DNA of 64,000 nt from Neptunomonas sp. GTDB lineage: Bacteria; Pseudomonadota; Gammaproteobacteria; Pseudomonadales; Balneatricaceae. Shown piece by piece: positions 45,501 through 54,952 of this stretch. The notes under the pieces were generated by a model. That model was not told the origin of the DNA. It made no database searches and saw nothing but the letters and a program-made list of their open reading frames with translations. Location: assembly GCF_016744175.1 (NCBI RefSeq), contig NZ_JADGEV010000006.1:1-64000 (forward strand). Direction: 5' to 3'. Position 1 is the first letter of the stretch; every line of letters starts with the position of its first letter. The position numbers and the translations under genes are program-made.

Positions 45501-45522
45501 AGTCGGGGTTATAAGTGGGTAG

Positions 45523-45572
45523 AAAAAAGCCTGACGTTGCTAACATTGAGTTAAGTACGGTCAGGCTTTTTT
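45523..45572. terminator. Bidirectional terminator between glnE and ilvE
   Basis: AAAAAAGCCTGAC (45523-45535) and GTCAGGCTTTTTT (45560-45572) form a perfect 13-bp stem around a 24-base loop, with A and T runs for both directions. Confidence 0.88.
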
Positions 45573-45594
45573 ATGGGCGTATATGATGCGAAGC

Positions 45595-46590
45595 TTACAC
45601 TCGTGTTAACCAGCCATGTTTGTCTTCTGCTTTACCCCATTGGATATCGTTGAGTGCTTGGCGAAGTTTTAGTGTTGTTGTACCAACGCCACCATTACCT
45701 ACGCTGTACTCATTTCCTTTGTGGAGTAAGGTGCCTACTGAAGTCAGTACAGCTGCTGTACCAGAAAGCGCTGCTTCACAGCCGGGTTTAGCTGCACGTT
45801 CTAACAGTTCTTCAACGCTTAGTTGGCGCTCAGAAACCTGCATGCCCATATCGCGAGCAATGGTTAGAATTGAATCACGTGTTACGCCATGTAAGAAACT
45901 CTCATCCAATGCTTTGGTAATGACCTCATTACCGTCAATCAATAAAAAGTTGGCCGCACCTGTTTCTTGGACGTCGCCATTTGGGCAGAACAATACTTGA
46001 TCTGCTTGTAATTCTTGTTTGGCCTTGGCTATAGGGTGCAAAGCACTAGCGTAATTCCCGCCGCTCTTTATCATTCCCATATGAGGAGCACAACGCATCC
46101 CATCTTCCTCTAAGAGCAAGCGTAGTGTTGTATCGCCCCCGGAGAAATAGTCACCTACGGGTGAAAGCAAGATATATTGGCAAGATGTTTGTGTTGGCGC
46201 TGCTGCTTTACCGATAGCAGGCTCAGTACCAATGTGTGTTGGGCGAATATACATAGAGCCCGGAGGCTCAGGAACATCACTTGCGAAGCGAGTAACGGCA
46301 TCTAAAATCATTTTTTCAGTGGCGCTTTTATTGATCGCAGGCAAGCTTAGCAAACGGCTACTCTGAGCAAAGCGTTCTAGATTACGGTCCATACGAAAAA
46401 TATTGACGGAACCATCAGAATGACGAAATGCTTTTAATCCTTCAAAACAAGTGCTCGAGTAATGTAGTACATGAGCCCCCGGATGAAGCTGAAGGCTGTC
46501 GCTTGAGACCATCTCAGCTGAACTCCAGTTTGAACCATCAAACCAGGAGATTGCCATTTCAGGCATAAAAACAGTACCGAACGCTGCCAT
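45595..46590 (-). CDS. ilvE: Branched-chain amino acid aminotransferase
   Basis: A 331-residue fold-type IV PLP aminotransferase that completes leucine, isoleucine and valine synthesis. The PLP lysine is in MIKSGGNYASAL. The phosphate-binding GTAAVLTSVGTLL and the ETGAANFLLIDGNEVITKALDESFLHGVTRDSIL block are conserved. The sequence belongs to the longer BCAT type with YSSTCFEGLKAFR. The ATG at 46590 has GAGGTAG upstream; a frame extending to 46647 has no ribosome site. It is monocistronic. Confidence 0.94.
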   Translation of the reverse strand: MAAFGTVFMPEMAISWFDGSNWSSAEMVSSDSLQLHPGAHVLHYSSTCFEGLKAFRHSDGSVNIFRMDRNLERFAQSSRLLSLPAINKSATEKMILDAVTRFASDVPEPPGSMYIRPTHIGTEPAIGKAAAPTQTSCQYILLSPVGDYFSGGDTTLRLLLEEDGMRCAPHMGMIKSGGNYASALHPIAKAKQELQADQVLFCPNGDVQETGAANFLLIDGNEVITKALDESFLHGVTRDSILTIARDMGMQVSERQLSVEELLERAAKPGCEAALSGTAAVLTSVGTLLHKGNEYSVGNGGVGTTTLKLRQALNDIQWGKAEDKHGWLTRV

Positions 46591-47051
46591 GTAAACTACC
46601 TCAAAAAAATCAAAAAAGAGTGAAAAATTAAGCGACCACGTTGCCAAAGTGCAGGCATAACATATTTGTAGTGCTTTTATAGGACTTTATTACTAGATTG
46701 TAATCATCACAGAGACAAAAGGGAATTGCTTGTGCATGCTAAAAAATATAACAGTCTCTCAGTGGGTGTTTAGATAAGACTCTTGTATTATTAAGTCCAG
46801 AGATATGTTGTGAAGTCTATTATCAGTAGAATCTGGTGGTTATCTACTAACTACTTAATGAGTGGCCGTATACGAACTGTAGAATACAGTTGCTTTGCTC
46901 GTGTCTGGAGTGATGACTATTTGTTGAAATCGGGGTGTTGACTCATTTATGTGGCTTTTAGTCTTTTCGCTTAAAGATGAAGAGTGTGTTGTTTGGTCGT
47001 GAAGTTATAAGATCGCTTCCCTCTTTCTTAATTCATTCCAGTAGGAAGTAC
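46591..47051. other. Divergent promoter region between ilvE and the LPS locus
   Basis: About 460 bp without a supported gene. I looked for an attenuator with leucine/isoleucine/valine codons before ilvE and for a JUMPstart element before the polysaccharide genes and saw neither. Confidence 0.5.
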
Positions 47052-47963
47052 ATGCCTGATATTTGTATTGTAAGTGACGGTAAACCTGGGCATCTGAATC
47101 AGTCGCTTGGGTTAACCGAGGCGTTAATCAGAGTTAACCCCTTACTGACATATGAGGTACGTCCCTCTGCTTCATTGTTGCAACTAATTAAATTGTTGCT
47201 TATTCGTTTGACGACGACGCCTGAGCCTTCAAATATTAAGATTTTTATTGGGGCAGGGCATCAAACACATTTGTCGTTATTGCTCTATGGCAAATTATTA
47301 GGTGTGTCAAAGGGTGTCAAAAACATTGTGATGATGACTCCCTCTTTCCCTTTGAGGTGGTTTGATCTTTGTTTTATACCTGAGCATGATCAGCCTGAAA
47401 CACTGTCAAATGTGGTTGAAACTTGGGGTGCCTTAAATCGAATGGTACCGAGTGTTAAGAAAGAGCGTACGGGTTTGATTTTATTGGGTGGGGCATCAAA
47501 ACATTGTCTTTGGGATGACAGCCATGTTTTGGAACAATTAGAGATGTTAGTAGAAGCCGATAATGAAGTAACCGAGTGGGTATTGACGACATCACGCCGC
47601 ACGCCTCATTCAATTTTAGAAAAGCTACCTTCAAAGGTGTTACCCATTAAGATAATACCTTTTGAAGATACTGACGCTGAATGGTTGCCTGAGAGGTTAG
47701 CTGAAGTTGAAAAATGCTGGGTAACTGAAGATAGTGTGTCTATGGTATATGAGGCTCTTACGGCGGGTTGCCGAGTTGGTTTGATTGAGCTTGAAGCCAA
47801 TAGTAAAAAAAGCAATCGAGTTGCTAGAGGGATCTCTCGTCTAAGAGCGTCTGGGCGTGTGATTACTTTAAGAGAAAATTCTTGGTCGGGAGGGGACCTA
47901 CCGTTGCCATTATCAGAAGCTGATCGTTGCGCAAGCCTGATTATTCAAAAAGGTTGGTTATGA
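47052..47963 (+). CDS. ELM1/GtrOC1 family putative glycosyltransferase
   Basis: A 303-residue protein of the family named after plant ELM1 (mitochondrial fission ELM1, DUF1022). It opens with MPDICIVSDGKPGHLNQSLGL, the family hallmark, and has a GT-B-like second half (GLILLGGASKHCLWD, WVLTTSRRTP, VTEDSVSMVYEALTAGCRVGLIEL). Bacterial members occur in lipopolysaccharide loci and are presumed glycosyltransferases. AGGAAG stands before the ATG at 47052. It starts a run of eight genes on the same strand and overlaps the next start by ATGA. Confidence 0.88.
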   Translation: MPDICIVSDGKPGHLNQSLGLTEALIRVNPLLTYEVRPSASLLQLIKLLLIRLTTTPEPSNIKIFIGAGHQTHLSLLLYGKLLGVSKGVKNIVMMTPSFPLRWFDLCFIPEHDQPETLSNVVETWGALNRMVPSVKKERTGLILLGGASKHCLWDDSHVLEQLEMLVEADNEVTEWVLTTSRRTPHSILEKLPSKVLPIKIIPFEDTDAEWLPERLAEVEKCWVTEDSVSMVYEALTAGCRVGLIELEANSKKSNRVARGISRLRASGRVITLRENSWSGGDLPLPLSEADRCASLIIQKGWL

Positions 47964-49072
47964 AAGTTGTTCAAGTACTTCCTGATTTGGATGGTGGCGG
48001 GGTCGAAAGGGGAACCTTAGAAATTGCTGAGGCACTTGTCGATCAAGGACATGAATCTGTGGTTATTTCCGCTGGTGGCAAGATGGTGGGCGAATTGGAG
48101 GCTGCAGGCAGCCGTCATGTGACATGGGATTTAGGTAAGAAATCTTTACTAACCTTTCGGCATATATGGGCAGTACGACAATGGTTGTTAGACGAGCAAC
48201 CTGACATTCTTCATCTACGTTCTAGAATGCCTGCATGGGTTATGTGGTTTGCCTGGCGAGGTTTGCCGCAGAAGCACCGCCCGCACTTGGTGACAACGGT
48301 GCATGGGCTTTATTCTGTTTCACGTTATAGTGCGGTCATGTTAAAAGGCGAGAAAATCATCGCTGTATCAGACACTGTTAAAGCTTATATTGCTAATAAT
48401 TACCCCAATACAGACATGAGCAAAGTGGTTAGGGTTTTTCGGGGCGTTGATCCATATGACTTTGGCTATGCGCACCAAGCGACATGCGAGTGGTTGGCTG
48501 CATGGTACTTGCAGTTCCCGCAAACTAAAGGGAAGGTGATCCTGACACTACCCGGACGATTAACTCGCTTAAAAGGGCATCATGATTTTATTGCTCATAT
48601 TGAACGTTTAAAAGAAGCTGGTCTGAATGTTTGCGGTGTGATTGTGGGTGGTGAGGATTTTAAACGAAAATCGTATGCTCAATCATTGTATGACAGTGTT
48701 GATAGCAAAGGGTTAGCTGATTCTATTGTTTTTACAGGGGCGCGCTCAGATATCCGAGAAATATATAGTGTGAGTGCAATTGTGTATTCATTATCGACTA
48801 AGCCGGAGTCTTTTGGCCGTACGGTATTAGAGGCATTAAGAATAGGAGTGCCGACGGTTGGTTATGACCATGGGGGAGTAGGGGAAATTTTAAGTGAAGT
48901 GTTTCCCTCAGGAAAAATTGAGCTGGGCAATGCTATTGCTTTGGATACAGTAGTTAGAACGCTGATTAAAGAAAGTGTAAAGCCTAACGAGAGTGCATGT
49001 TTTACAAAACACGATATGCTACAGAACACATTAGCCGTGTATGACACGGTTGTGCTTGGGACTGAAAACTAA
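47960..49072 (+). CDS. Glycosyltransferase family 4 (GT-B) protein
   Basis: A 370-residue retaining GT4 enzyme. The N-terminal half binds acceptor (LPDLDGGGVERGTLEIAEAL). The C-terminal half binds the nucleotide sugar and carries the E-x7-E motif KPESFGRTVLEALRIGVPTVGYDHGG (about 294-320). GRLTRLKGHHDFI is the typical inter-domain start of the donor domain. Similar proteins add sugars to the LPS core; donor and acceptor are unknown. Its ATGA overlaps the preceding stop. Confidence 0.9.
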   Translation: MKVVQVLPDLDGGGVERGTLEIAEALVDQGHESVVISAGGKMVGELEAAGSRHVTWDLGKKSLLTFRHIWAVRQWLLDEQPDILHLRSRMPAWVMWFAWRGLPQKHRPHLVTTVHGLYSVSRYSAVMLKGEKIIAVSDTVKAYIANNYPNTDMSKVVRVFRGVDPYDFGYAHQATCEWLAAWYLQFPQTKGKVILTLPGRLTRLKGHHDFIAHIERLKEAGLNVCGVIVGGEDFKRKSYAQSLYDSVDSKGLADSIVFTGARSDIREIYSVSAIVYSLSTKPESFGRTVLEALRIGVPTVGYDHGGVGEILSEVFPSGKIELGNAIALDTVVRTLIKESVKPNESACFTKHDMLQNTLAVYDTVVLGTEN

Positions 49073-49087
49073 GAGAAGCGAATATAT

Positions 49088-50104
49088 ATGATTGTTTGTG
49101 AGGTGATGGCCAGTTATGAAGAAGGCGGGCTTGAGAATCATTTTATTGAATTATGCAACGGCCTAGCCGCTCGCGGCCATCAAGTGCATGTGGTTGTTGA
49201 TGTAAGGTTTCGAAGTCGTTTTGAGCCTCAAGTTAAAGTACATACCACGCAATTCTCACGTTTTCGTTATCACCCACTTCTATTGTGGGATTTGGTGCGC
49301 ATTATTAATGCAGTTAATCCAGATGTTATCCACTCGCATGCCGGGAAGGCTACGGGGATTATTGTCAAAATAAAGCGCTGGCTACCAGCGCCATGTGTCG
49401 CCACCATTCATAATATGAAAAAAGACAAGACTGCCTATGGGAAAGTAGATGCAGTGATTGGTGTGAGTAAAGGGGTTTTGGCTGGAATAACCTGTATTAA
49501 TACTCGGACTATTTATAATGGCATTGGCGACTTGAACCAAACAGGAGCCGATGCTACGCAGCTTAATAAGCTAGGGCTAGGCTCAACAAGACCCGTTGTC
49601 TTTGCTGTTGGACGCTTAGTGCCGGTCAAAGGATTCGATGTTTTGCTAAACGCATGGCAATCTGTTGATGCAGACTTAGTTATCATCGGAGAGGGAGCAG
49701 AAAGAGATAATTTACATAATTTAGCGTCTGCTTTAAACATTTCACCTAAAGTGCATTTCTTGGGATTTATTGAAAATGCAGGAGCCTTATTGAAATATGC
49801 TGATCTATTAGTCATATCGTCACATAAAGAAGGATTTAATTATGTCATGGCTGAAGCGTTACGGCAGTCCATCCCCGTCGTTTCCACTGACGTCCCTGCG
49901 CCGAATGAAATACTTCCTGAAACTTATCTTGTGCCAAGGGCTAATCCAAAAGCACTGGCCGAAAGAGTGAGTGAAGTATTGGAAAGCAAGAACAGTTGCA
50001 TGAATGAGTTACAACCACTTTTTGATTGGGCAGCTACAACGCTTACAACTGATAATATGGTTGAGGAAACAGCGCTGTACCTTGAGGAAATGACGGCCAA
50101 ATGA
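49088..50104 (+). CDS. Glycosyltransferase family 4 (GT-B) protein
   Basis: A 338-residue GT4 enzyme. The N-terminal ASYEEGGLENHFIELCNGLAARGH and the donor-domain GRLVPVKGFDVLLNAW are characteristic, and the catalytic E-x7-E is SHKEGFNYVMAEALRQSIPVV (about 253-273). It shows the closest style to WaaG/ 1,4-glucan-type core transferases but cannot be assigned to a linkage. The stop overlaps the start of the deacetylase gene by 4 bp. Confidence 0.9.
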   Translation: MIVCEVMASYEEGGLENHFIELCNGLAARGHQVHVVVDVRFRSRFEPQVKVHTTQFSRFRYHPLLLWDLVRIINAVNPDVIHSHAGKATGIIVKIKRWLPAPCVATIHNMKKDKTAYGKVDAVIGVSKGVLAGITCINTRTIYNGIGDLNQTGADATQLNKLGLGSTRPVVFAVGRLVPVKGFDVLLNAWQSVDADLVIIGEGAERDNLHNLASALNISPKVHFLGFIENAGALLKYADLLVISSHKEGFNYVMAEALRQSIPVVSTDVPAPNEILPETYLVPRANPKALAERVSEVLESKNSCMNELQPLFDWAATTLTTDNMVEETALYLEEMTAK

Positions 50105-50841
50105 TTATTAGTATTATCACAGCTCTAATCGCCCTATGTGCGCTGTTATGGTTTTTAGGGAATTATAATATTTGGCGCCCTGTCGTACCTTCTGATCGTC
50201 CTCGTGTTTTGATGTATCACAGCATTAGTAATGATGTTTCGGATTTGGCTGTCAGTGTGTCGAAGTTCGAGCAACAGTTAAAGTGGTTAAAGGCAAGAGG
50301 GTATCGATTTGTTACCGTATCAGAGCTCTTTGAAATGGGTGCGCAAAGTAAAGTTGTTGCCCTTACCTTTGATGACGGATTTGAAGACAATTACACGAAT
50401 ATGTTTCCAGTATTGCAGCGGTACAATGCCAAAGCGAGTATTTATCTAGCACCGGATATTTCTAGTATTGATAAATTAACAGATGAGCAAGTCAAAATAA
50501 TGCAGGCTTCAGGGCTGTGTGAATTTGGTGCTCATACGATGAGTCATGTGAATCTAAGTCACTTGGATGATGAGCAAGCTAAGTGGGAAATAGAGCAGTC
50601 AAAAACAACAGTAGAAAACCTGACTCAAGAGAAATGCAGGACGTTTGCTTATCCATTTGGCCGCTATACGGGTCGTACCGTTGAGCTGGTTAAGGCTGCT
50701 GGGTTTGATTCTGCAGTGACTGTGAAAAAAGGAATCGAGCATGTTTCTGATCCTTTACAAATGAAACGCATATCCATACTTGGGAAGACCAATATAGTGC
50801 AGTTTTATATTGCTATTACACGAGGGCGTTATCGCGTATGA
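50101..50841 (+). CDS. Membrane-anchored polysaccharide deacetylase (NodB homology)
   Basis: A 246-residue protein with one N-terminal transmembrane helix (about 2-20), then a carbohydrate esterase family 4 NodB domain. Motif 1 is LTFDDGFEDN (catalytic and metal-binding Asp), motif 2 is HTMSHVNLSH (metal His pair) and motif 3 is FAYPFGRY. It should remove an N- or O-acetyl group from a glycan. Its place among core glycosyltransferases suggests deacetylation of an LPS or exopolysaccharide sugar such as GlcNAc. It overlaps both neighbours by 4 bp. Confidence 0.9.
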   Translation: MIISIITALIALCALLWFLGNYNIWRPVVPSDRPRVLMYHSISNDVSDLAVSVSKFEQQLKWLKARGYRFVTVSELFEMGAQSKVVALTFDDGFEDNYTNMFPVLQRYNAKASIYLAPDISSIDKLTDEQVKIMQASGLCEFGAHTMSHVNLSHLDDEQAKWEIEQSKTTVENLTQEKCRTFAYPFGRYTGRTVELVKAAGFDSAVTVKKGIEHVSDPLQMKRISILGKTNIVQFYIAITRGRYRV

Positions 50842-51590
50842 AAAATGTGAGTGTTTACCTCGTTGTGATGAATGAAGAGAATAATATCCGACGTGTTTTG
50901 GATAGCCTTATTGGCTTTGATGATATTGTTATCGTTGATAGTGGTAGCCAGGACCGGACGCTAGATATCGCTAAAGAATACACTGAACGTATTTTTTATA
51001 AGGCTTGGGATGGTATGGCTGCTCAAAAAGAGTATGCAAAAAACTTATGCGCGAATGATTGGGTTCTGAATCTAGACGCCGATGAAGAGTTAACCACTGA
51101 GCTTAAAGAGCAAATTGCGTCACTTGTGTTGCTTGATTCATGTAACGGTGCAAATATTCCTATTCGAGAGCACTTCATGGGGGCACGAGTTCATGATAAT
51201 ACGAAGAAAAATTCTCATGTTCGTTTGTTTCGTAAAAGTCAGGGCGCCTATGGAAATGAGCGCTTTCATGAAAGTCCCACGGTGTCAGGTACGATCAAAG
51301 AATTGAGTGGAGAAATCAACCATTATGGAGAGGTCTCGGTAGAAGTTAAGGTGGACAAGGTTAACCGCTATTCATCGGGAAAAGCACTCGATAAATTCGA
51401 AAAAGGTAAACACAGTGGTTTACCTAAACTCCTTTTAGTATTTCCAGTGATGTTTATTAAATCGTACTTTTTGAGGAAAAACTTTCTTAACGGTCGCCGC
51501 GGTTTTATTTCTAGTATGGTGAATGCGTTTTATGCTTTTCTAAAAGAAGCGAAGTTGTATGAACAAGAAATAACAAAAGACACTCATTAA
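50838..51590 (+). CDS. Glycosyltransferase family 2 (WaaE/KdtX type)
   Basis: A 250-residue GT2 enzyme of the WaaE-like group. It has VYLVVMNEENNIRRVLDSL, the IVDSGSQDRT donor site and the NLDADEEL DxD-type metal site (about 85). The C-terminal RGFISSMVNAFYAFLKEAKLYE is common to LPS core members. It would add a hexose from a nucleotide sugar to the inner or outer core; the sugar is unknown. Translation is coupled to the deacetylase through ATGA. Confidence 0.92.
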   Translation: MKNVSVYLVVMNEENNIRRVLDSLIGFDDIVIVDSGSQDRTLDIAKEYTERIFYKAWDGMAAQKEYAKNLCANDWVLNLDADEELTTELKEQIASLVLLDSCNGANIPIREHFMGARVHDNTKKNSHVRLFRKSQGAYGNERFHESPTVSGTIKELSGEINHYGEVSVEVKVDKVNRYSSGKALDKFEKGKHSGLPKLLLVFPVMFIKSYFLRKNFLNGRRGFISSMVNAFYAFLKEAKLYEQEITKDTH

Positions 51591-51616
51591 TAGCTTGATG
51601 TCTCTTTACGTTAAAA

Positions 51617-52837
51617 ATGTATCTTTGGGTAGTAAATAGCATGGTAGAAGCACGGACTAGGTCGGCGGTATTGAATGCATTTAAAAGCATGATTACTCCC
51701 AAGTTCTTAGCTGTGAGTACAGCCTTATTTTTAGGGCTGTTTTTTTTGGTATCTAGCGACCGTTTACATCGAAATATTTACTATCTATTTGTGTTGCTTC
51801 CGTTTCTCGCTGTGTTATTTAGACGACCGATAATTCCTGTTGCCCGCACACGAACGCTCCGGTTTATTTTGCTTTTATTTGCTTTTCTATTTTGCTCGCT
51901 CTTTTGGAGTGAGGGTGTTGATCATGAAGTTGTATTTAATGTGTTACGTAAAGAGGTAATAACTGTTTGTTTTGTTTTGGTCGTTGCGTGGTTATGGCAG
52001 CAGGGGTATCAGGACTACTTATTGATTGGTTTGTTGGCAGGCGCCTTTCTAGGAGTTTGGCTATCTATTTATAATTTTTACGTCGTTGATGGACACCCGT
52101 GGAATGCTCGTTTGGAGGGTATTGGCCGAGGTGAACATGCCATAAAATCACCCGTTATGTACGGCGCTGTTTTGGTTACGTTGTTTGGCTCAATGAGTGA
52201 TAAAGTGTTTAAAAATAAGAATGTAAAACTATGGGCATACTGCGCAATGGTTTCATATTTGATGTTTATTATTTTGTCTCAAACTCGCGGTGTTTTGATA
52301 GCAACGTCCGCAGCTTTCTTGTTTATATTGGTTCTTCGTAAGAAGCATAAGCAAATTGCAGCGCTGGCTGTGTTAGTCGGGCTAGCTATTATGTATGCGT
52401 ATACTGAGGGTATATTTGAGCGGATGCATACGTTACATGACGCAAGGTGGGATATCTGGGCGCAGTCATTGGCGATTTGGTCAAAGAGCCCTATCTTGGG
52501 ATATGGCATCTACCCAGAGCAAGTTATTTTGTTAGCAACGGGCCAAAGCTACCCTCACCCTCATAATATCTTTTTATCCCACCTTCTATACGGGGGGGTA
52601 GTTGGTCTATTGCTTTTACTTTGCCTAATGGCGTCCCTCTTTTATTCGTCATTGACGCTCTGGCGCGAGCAGTTGAATATTCTTCCGTTAGGGCTGTTTA
52701 TATACTTTTTATTCGTAGGGCTATTTGATTTTTCAACATTAATACGTAGTGCGGATGTGGAGTGGGTGTTTTTTTGGTGGTTAGTTGCAATTGTCGTTGC
52801 TTCTGAGGGAGACGTGACTAGGAAAGTTCCCCGATGA
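51617..52837 (+). CDS. O-antigen ligase family membrane protein
   Basis: A 406-residue protein with about eleven to twelve hydrophobic helices and a large periplasmic loop containing RWDIWAQSLAIWSKSPILGYGIYPEQ ... YPHPHNIFLSHLLYGGVVGL, the Wzy_C signature of WaaL/RfaL-type ligases and Wzy polymerases. The conserved Arg and His residues in that loop suit glycan transfer from a lipid carrier. Ligase is preferred because the locus holds core and lipid A genes and no Wzx or Wzz. ATG at 51641 is an alternative start; neither has a strong ribosome site. Confidence 0.87.
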   Translation: MYLWVVNSMVEARTRSAVLNAFKSMITPKFLAVSTALFLGLFFLVSSDRLHRNIYYLFVLLPFLAVLFRRPIIPVARTRTLRFILLLFAFLFCSLFWSEGVDHEVVFNVLRKEVITVCFVLVVAWLWQQGYQDYLLIGLLAGAFLGVWLSIYNFYVVDGHPWNARLEGIGRGEHAIKSPVMYGAVLVTLFGSMSDKVFKNKNVKLWAYCAMVSYLMFIILSQTRGVLIATSAAFLFILVLRKKHKQIAALAVLVGLAIMYAYTEGIFERMHTLHDARWDIWAQSLAIWSKSPILGYGIYPEQVILLATGQSYPHPHNIFLSHLLYGGVVGLLLLLCLMASLFYSSLTLWREQLNILPLGLFIYFLFVGLFDFSTLIRSADVEWVFFWWLVAIVVASEGDVTRKVPR

Positions 52838-53850
52838 GAATCCTTCATACCATTTTAACACGTGGCATGGCGGGCACTGAACGTTATGTGGCTGATCTGT
52901 GCAACCAGCAGGTAAAGACAAATCCTGTCGCTATTCTAGTAAGGTCGGATCACCAACTTGATAACGGTTTGACCTTCCTTTCATGGTTATCGCCTGAAGT
53001 CATTGTTCTTTTAGTGCCTAAGCAGTATCCACTGCCGTGGATTTTATGGCATGTTTTTCGGTGGAAGCCAGACATAATTCATTCTCACCATAAAAGGGAT
53101 GCGAAATATATTGGCCGATACGTAAGTAAAGTAACTAAAATAGGCACGCTACATATCGAATATCAGGATGCTTTTGGTCGCTGTGATGGCTTGGTGTGTA
53201 TTTCAAGCTGGCAGCGTGAGGGTATTCCAGCTGAATTCTCAGGTGTAACAGAAACTGTTTTTAATTGGGTGCCAGCACTGAGAAAGGCTGATCCGAATAA
53301 AGTGAATAAACTGCGAGCAGAGTTGGGCATACCTGAATCTGCTTATGTTGTTGGTGCTGTAGGGAGGTTTGCAAAAGAAAAAGGTTTAGGCTTACTTGTG
53401 AATGCTTTCCTGGAAGCAGGATTGCCGGAAAGTTATTTGGTTATTATTGGTGATGGGCCTGAACGAGAAGCGCTTCTACGGCGTTCATGTCCTAATGTAA
53501 TATTGCCAGGGATAACCGCTGAAGTCGCTCAATATTACGGGTTGTTTGATCTCTTCGTTCTTCCCTCATTGTTTGAGCCTTTTGGGTTAGTCTTACTTGA
53601 AGCCATGAGTATGGGGTTGCCTGTTATATCTACTAAAACTGAAGGCCCAAGAGAAATGCTGTCATCTGTTAAAGGTGCAGTGTTAGTCGAAACCGGAGAT
53701 GTAGTTGAGTTATCTAAAGCGATAAAGCAGGCTTATATTGAACGTTCATTGGTAAGTAAGCCTATTCAATATGATTTGCAACGGTTCGAAAGAGAGCTTC
53801 AGATTGGAAAAATTGAAAGTGTGTATAAACGAGCGTTGAATGGCACTTAA
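52834..53850 (+). CDS. Glycosyltransferase family 4 (GT-B) protein
   Basis: A 338-residue GT4 enzyme. It opens with RILHTILTRGMAGTERYVADLCNQ, a pattern of core transferases. The donor domain begins at VGRFAKEKGLGLLVNAF, and the E-x7-E motif is LFEPFGLVLLEAMSMGLPVI (about 248-267). The start overlaps the ligase stop by 4 bp, and its stop overlaps the next glycosyltransferase start. Confidence 0.9.
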   Translation: MRILHTILTRGMAGTERYVADLCNQQVKTNPVAILVRSDHQLDNGLTFLSWLSPEVIVLLVPKQYPLPWILWHVFRWKPDIIHSHHKRDAKYIGRYVSKVTKIGTLHIEYQDAFGRCDGLVCISSWQREGIPAEFSGVTETVFNWVPALRKADPNKVNKLRAELGIPESAYVVGAVGRFAKEKGLGLLVNAFLEAGLPESYLVIIGDGPEREALLRRSCPNVILPGITAEVAQYYGLFDLFVLPSLFEPFGLVLLEAMSMGLPVISTKTEGPREMLSSVKGAVLVETGDVVELSKAIKQAYIERSLVSKPIQYDLQRFERELQIGKIESVYKRALNGT

Positions 53851-54952
53851 ACCTATCTATATAGTGTTGCCCCCTGGCGAGATGTACAGCCCATTGAATG
53901 CAGGTGCCGTAGCTATAGTCGTTAACTCAATGAGTGAATTGAGTACACTACACCCTCATATAATTGGTTCTGAATGCAAAGAGCCCTTTCCTTGCGGTAC
54001 GTTTACAGCTGTAAAGCCTTTTCTGTATCGTTTTAGAAGCCGAAGTCGTGCTTATGCTGGCTCCTGTAAGTCTCTGTTACGCCAGCAAGAAGCCGGCGTT
54101 GTGGAGGTGCATAATCGAATTCCTCTATTTCTGTACCTCTATTCGAAATTGAAACAGCATGCTTTTTGTCTTTATTTACATAATGATCCGCAGGGCATGA
54201 AGGGGGCTAAAACTAGCCAGGAGAGACAGGCCTTACTGGAAAAAGCATCCACTATTTATGTTGTGAGTGAATATATTAAAAGACGCTTTATGGAAGGCGT
54301 TACAGTAGGGGGAGAAAAGGTTCATGTACTTTACAATGGTATAAACGCCTTACAACAGGATGTCCCCTTAGCTAAGCAGCAGCAAATAATATTTGTTGGG
54401 CGAATGATTCCTGAGAAAGGAGCGCTTGAATTTGCAAAAGCTTTAAAAGAAGTGCTGCCAAACTATTTAGCATGGAAAGCAATTTTCATTGGGGCAAGGC
54501 AGTTCGGTAATACCACACCAACTACCGCCTATGAAAAAGAAGTGCTTGAAGAGTTGAAGAGCCTAGGTTCTCAAATTGAGTACATGAATGCTTTGCCTCA
54601 TAAAGAGGTCATGCAAAATTATAGAGTCTCTGAAATAGCGGTTGTACCCTCAATTTGTAATGAAGCGTTTGGACGTACCGCATTAGAAGCCATGATTTCT
54701 CATTGTGCTTTAATAAGCTCTGATAGGGGAGGGCTAAAAGAAGTAGTAGGTGATACTGCGATGATTGTTGATCCCCAAAGTCCCGCTTCAATAGCGTCAG
54801 CAATACAGAAAGTCATTCTCCAGCCTGTAATGCGTAACAAGCTAAGAGTGTGCGCGTATGAAAGAGCTGTGAAATATTTTGATCAGTCCGAAATCGTATC
54901 TAAGCATGATAAGATTCGACAGGTTATTATGGCAACATCGCTTAAGCAGTAA
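53840..54952 (+). CDS. Glycosyltransferase family 4 (GT-B) protein
   Basis: A 370-residue GT4 enzyme. The N-terminal PPGEMYSPLNAGAVAIVVNSM is an acceptor-domain variant, FVGRMIPEKGALEFAKAL opens the donor domain, and the E-x7-E is CNEAFGRTALEAMISHCALI (about 272-291). It is the last gene of the eight-gene run. Its 3' end overlaps the convergent SGNH-like gene by 11 bp. Confidence 0.9.
   Translation: MALKPIYIVLPPGEMYSPLNAGAVAIVVNSMSELSTLHPHIIGSECKEPFPCGTFTAVKPFLYRFRSRSRAYAGSCKSLLRQQEAGVVEVHNRIPLFLYLYSKLKQHAFCLYLHNDPQGMKGAKTSQERQALLEKASTIYVVSEYIKRRFMEGVTVGGEKVHVLYNGINALQQDVPLAKQQQIIFVGRMIPEKGALEFAKALKEVLPNYLAWKAIFIGARQFGNTTPTTAYEKEVLEELKSLGSQIEYMNALPHKEVMQNYRVSEIAVVPSICNEAFGRTALEAMISHCALISSDRGGLKEVVGDTAMIVDPQSPASIASAIQKVILQPVMRNKLRVCAYERAVKYFDQSEIVSKHDKIRQVIMATSLKQ

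Noticed and set aside
46591-47051. Possible ilvE attenuator or polysaccharide JUMPstart element
   Set aside because: I searched by eye for a leader peptide rich in Leu/Ile/Val with alternative stems and for the JUMPstart core and found neither.
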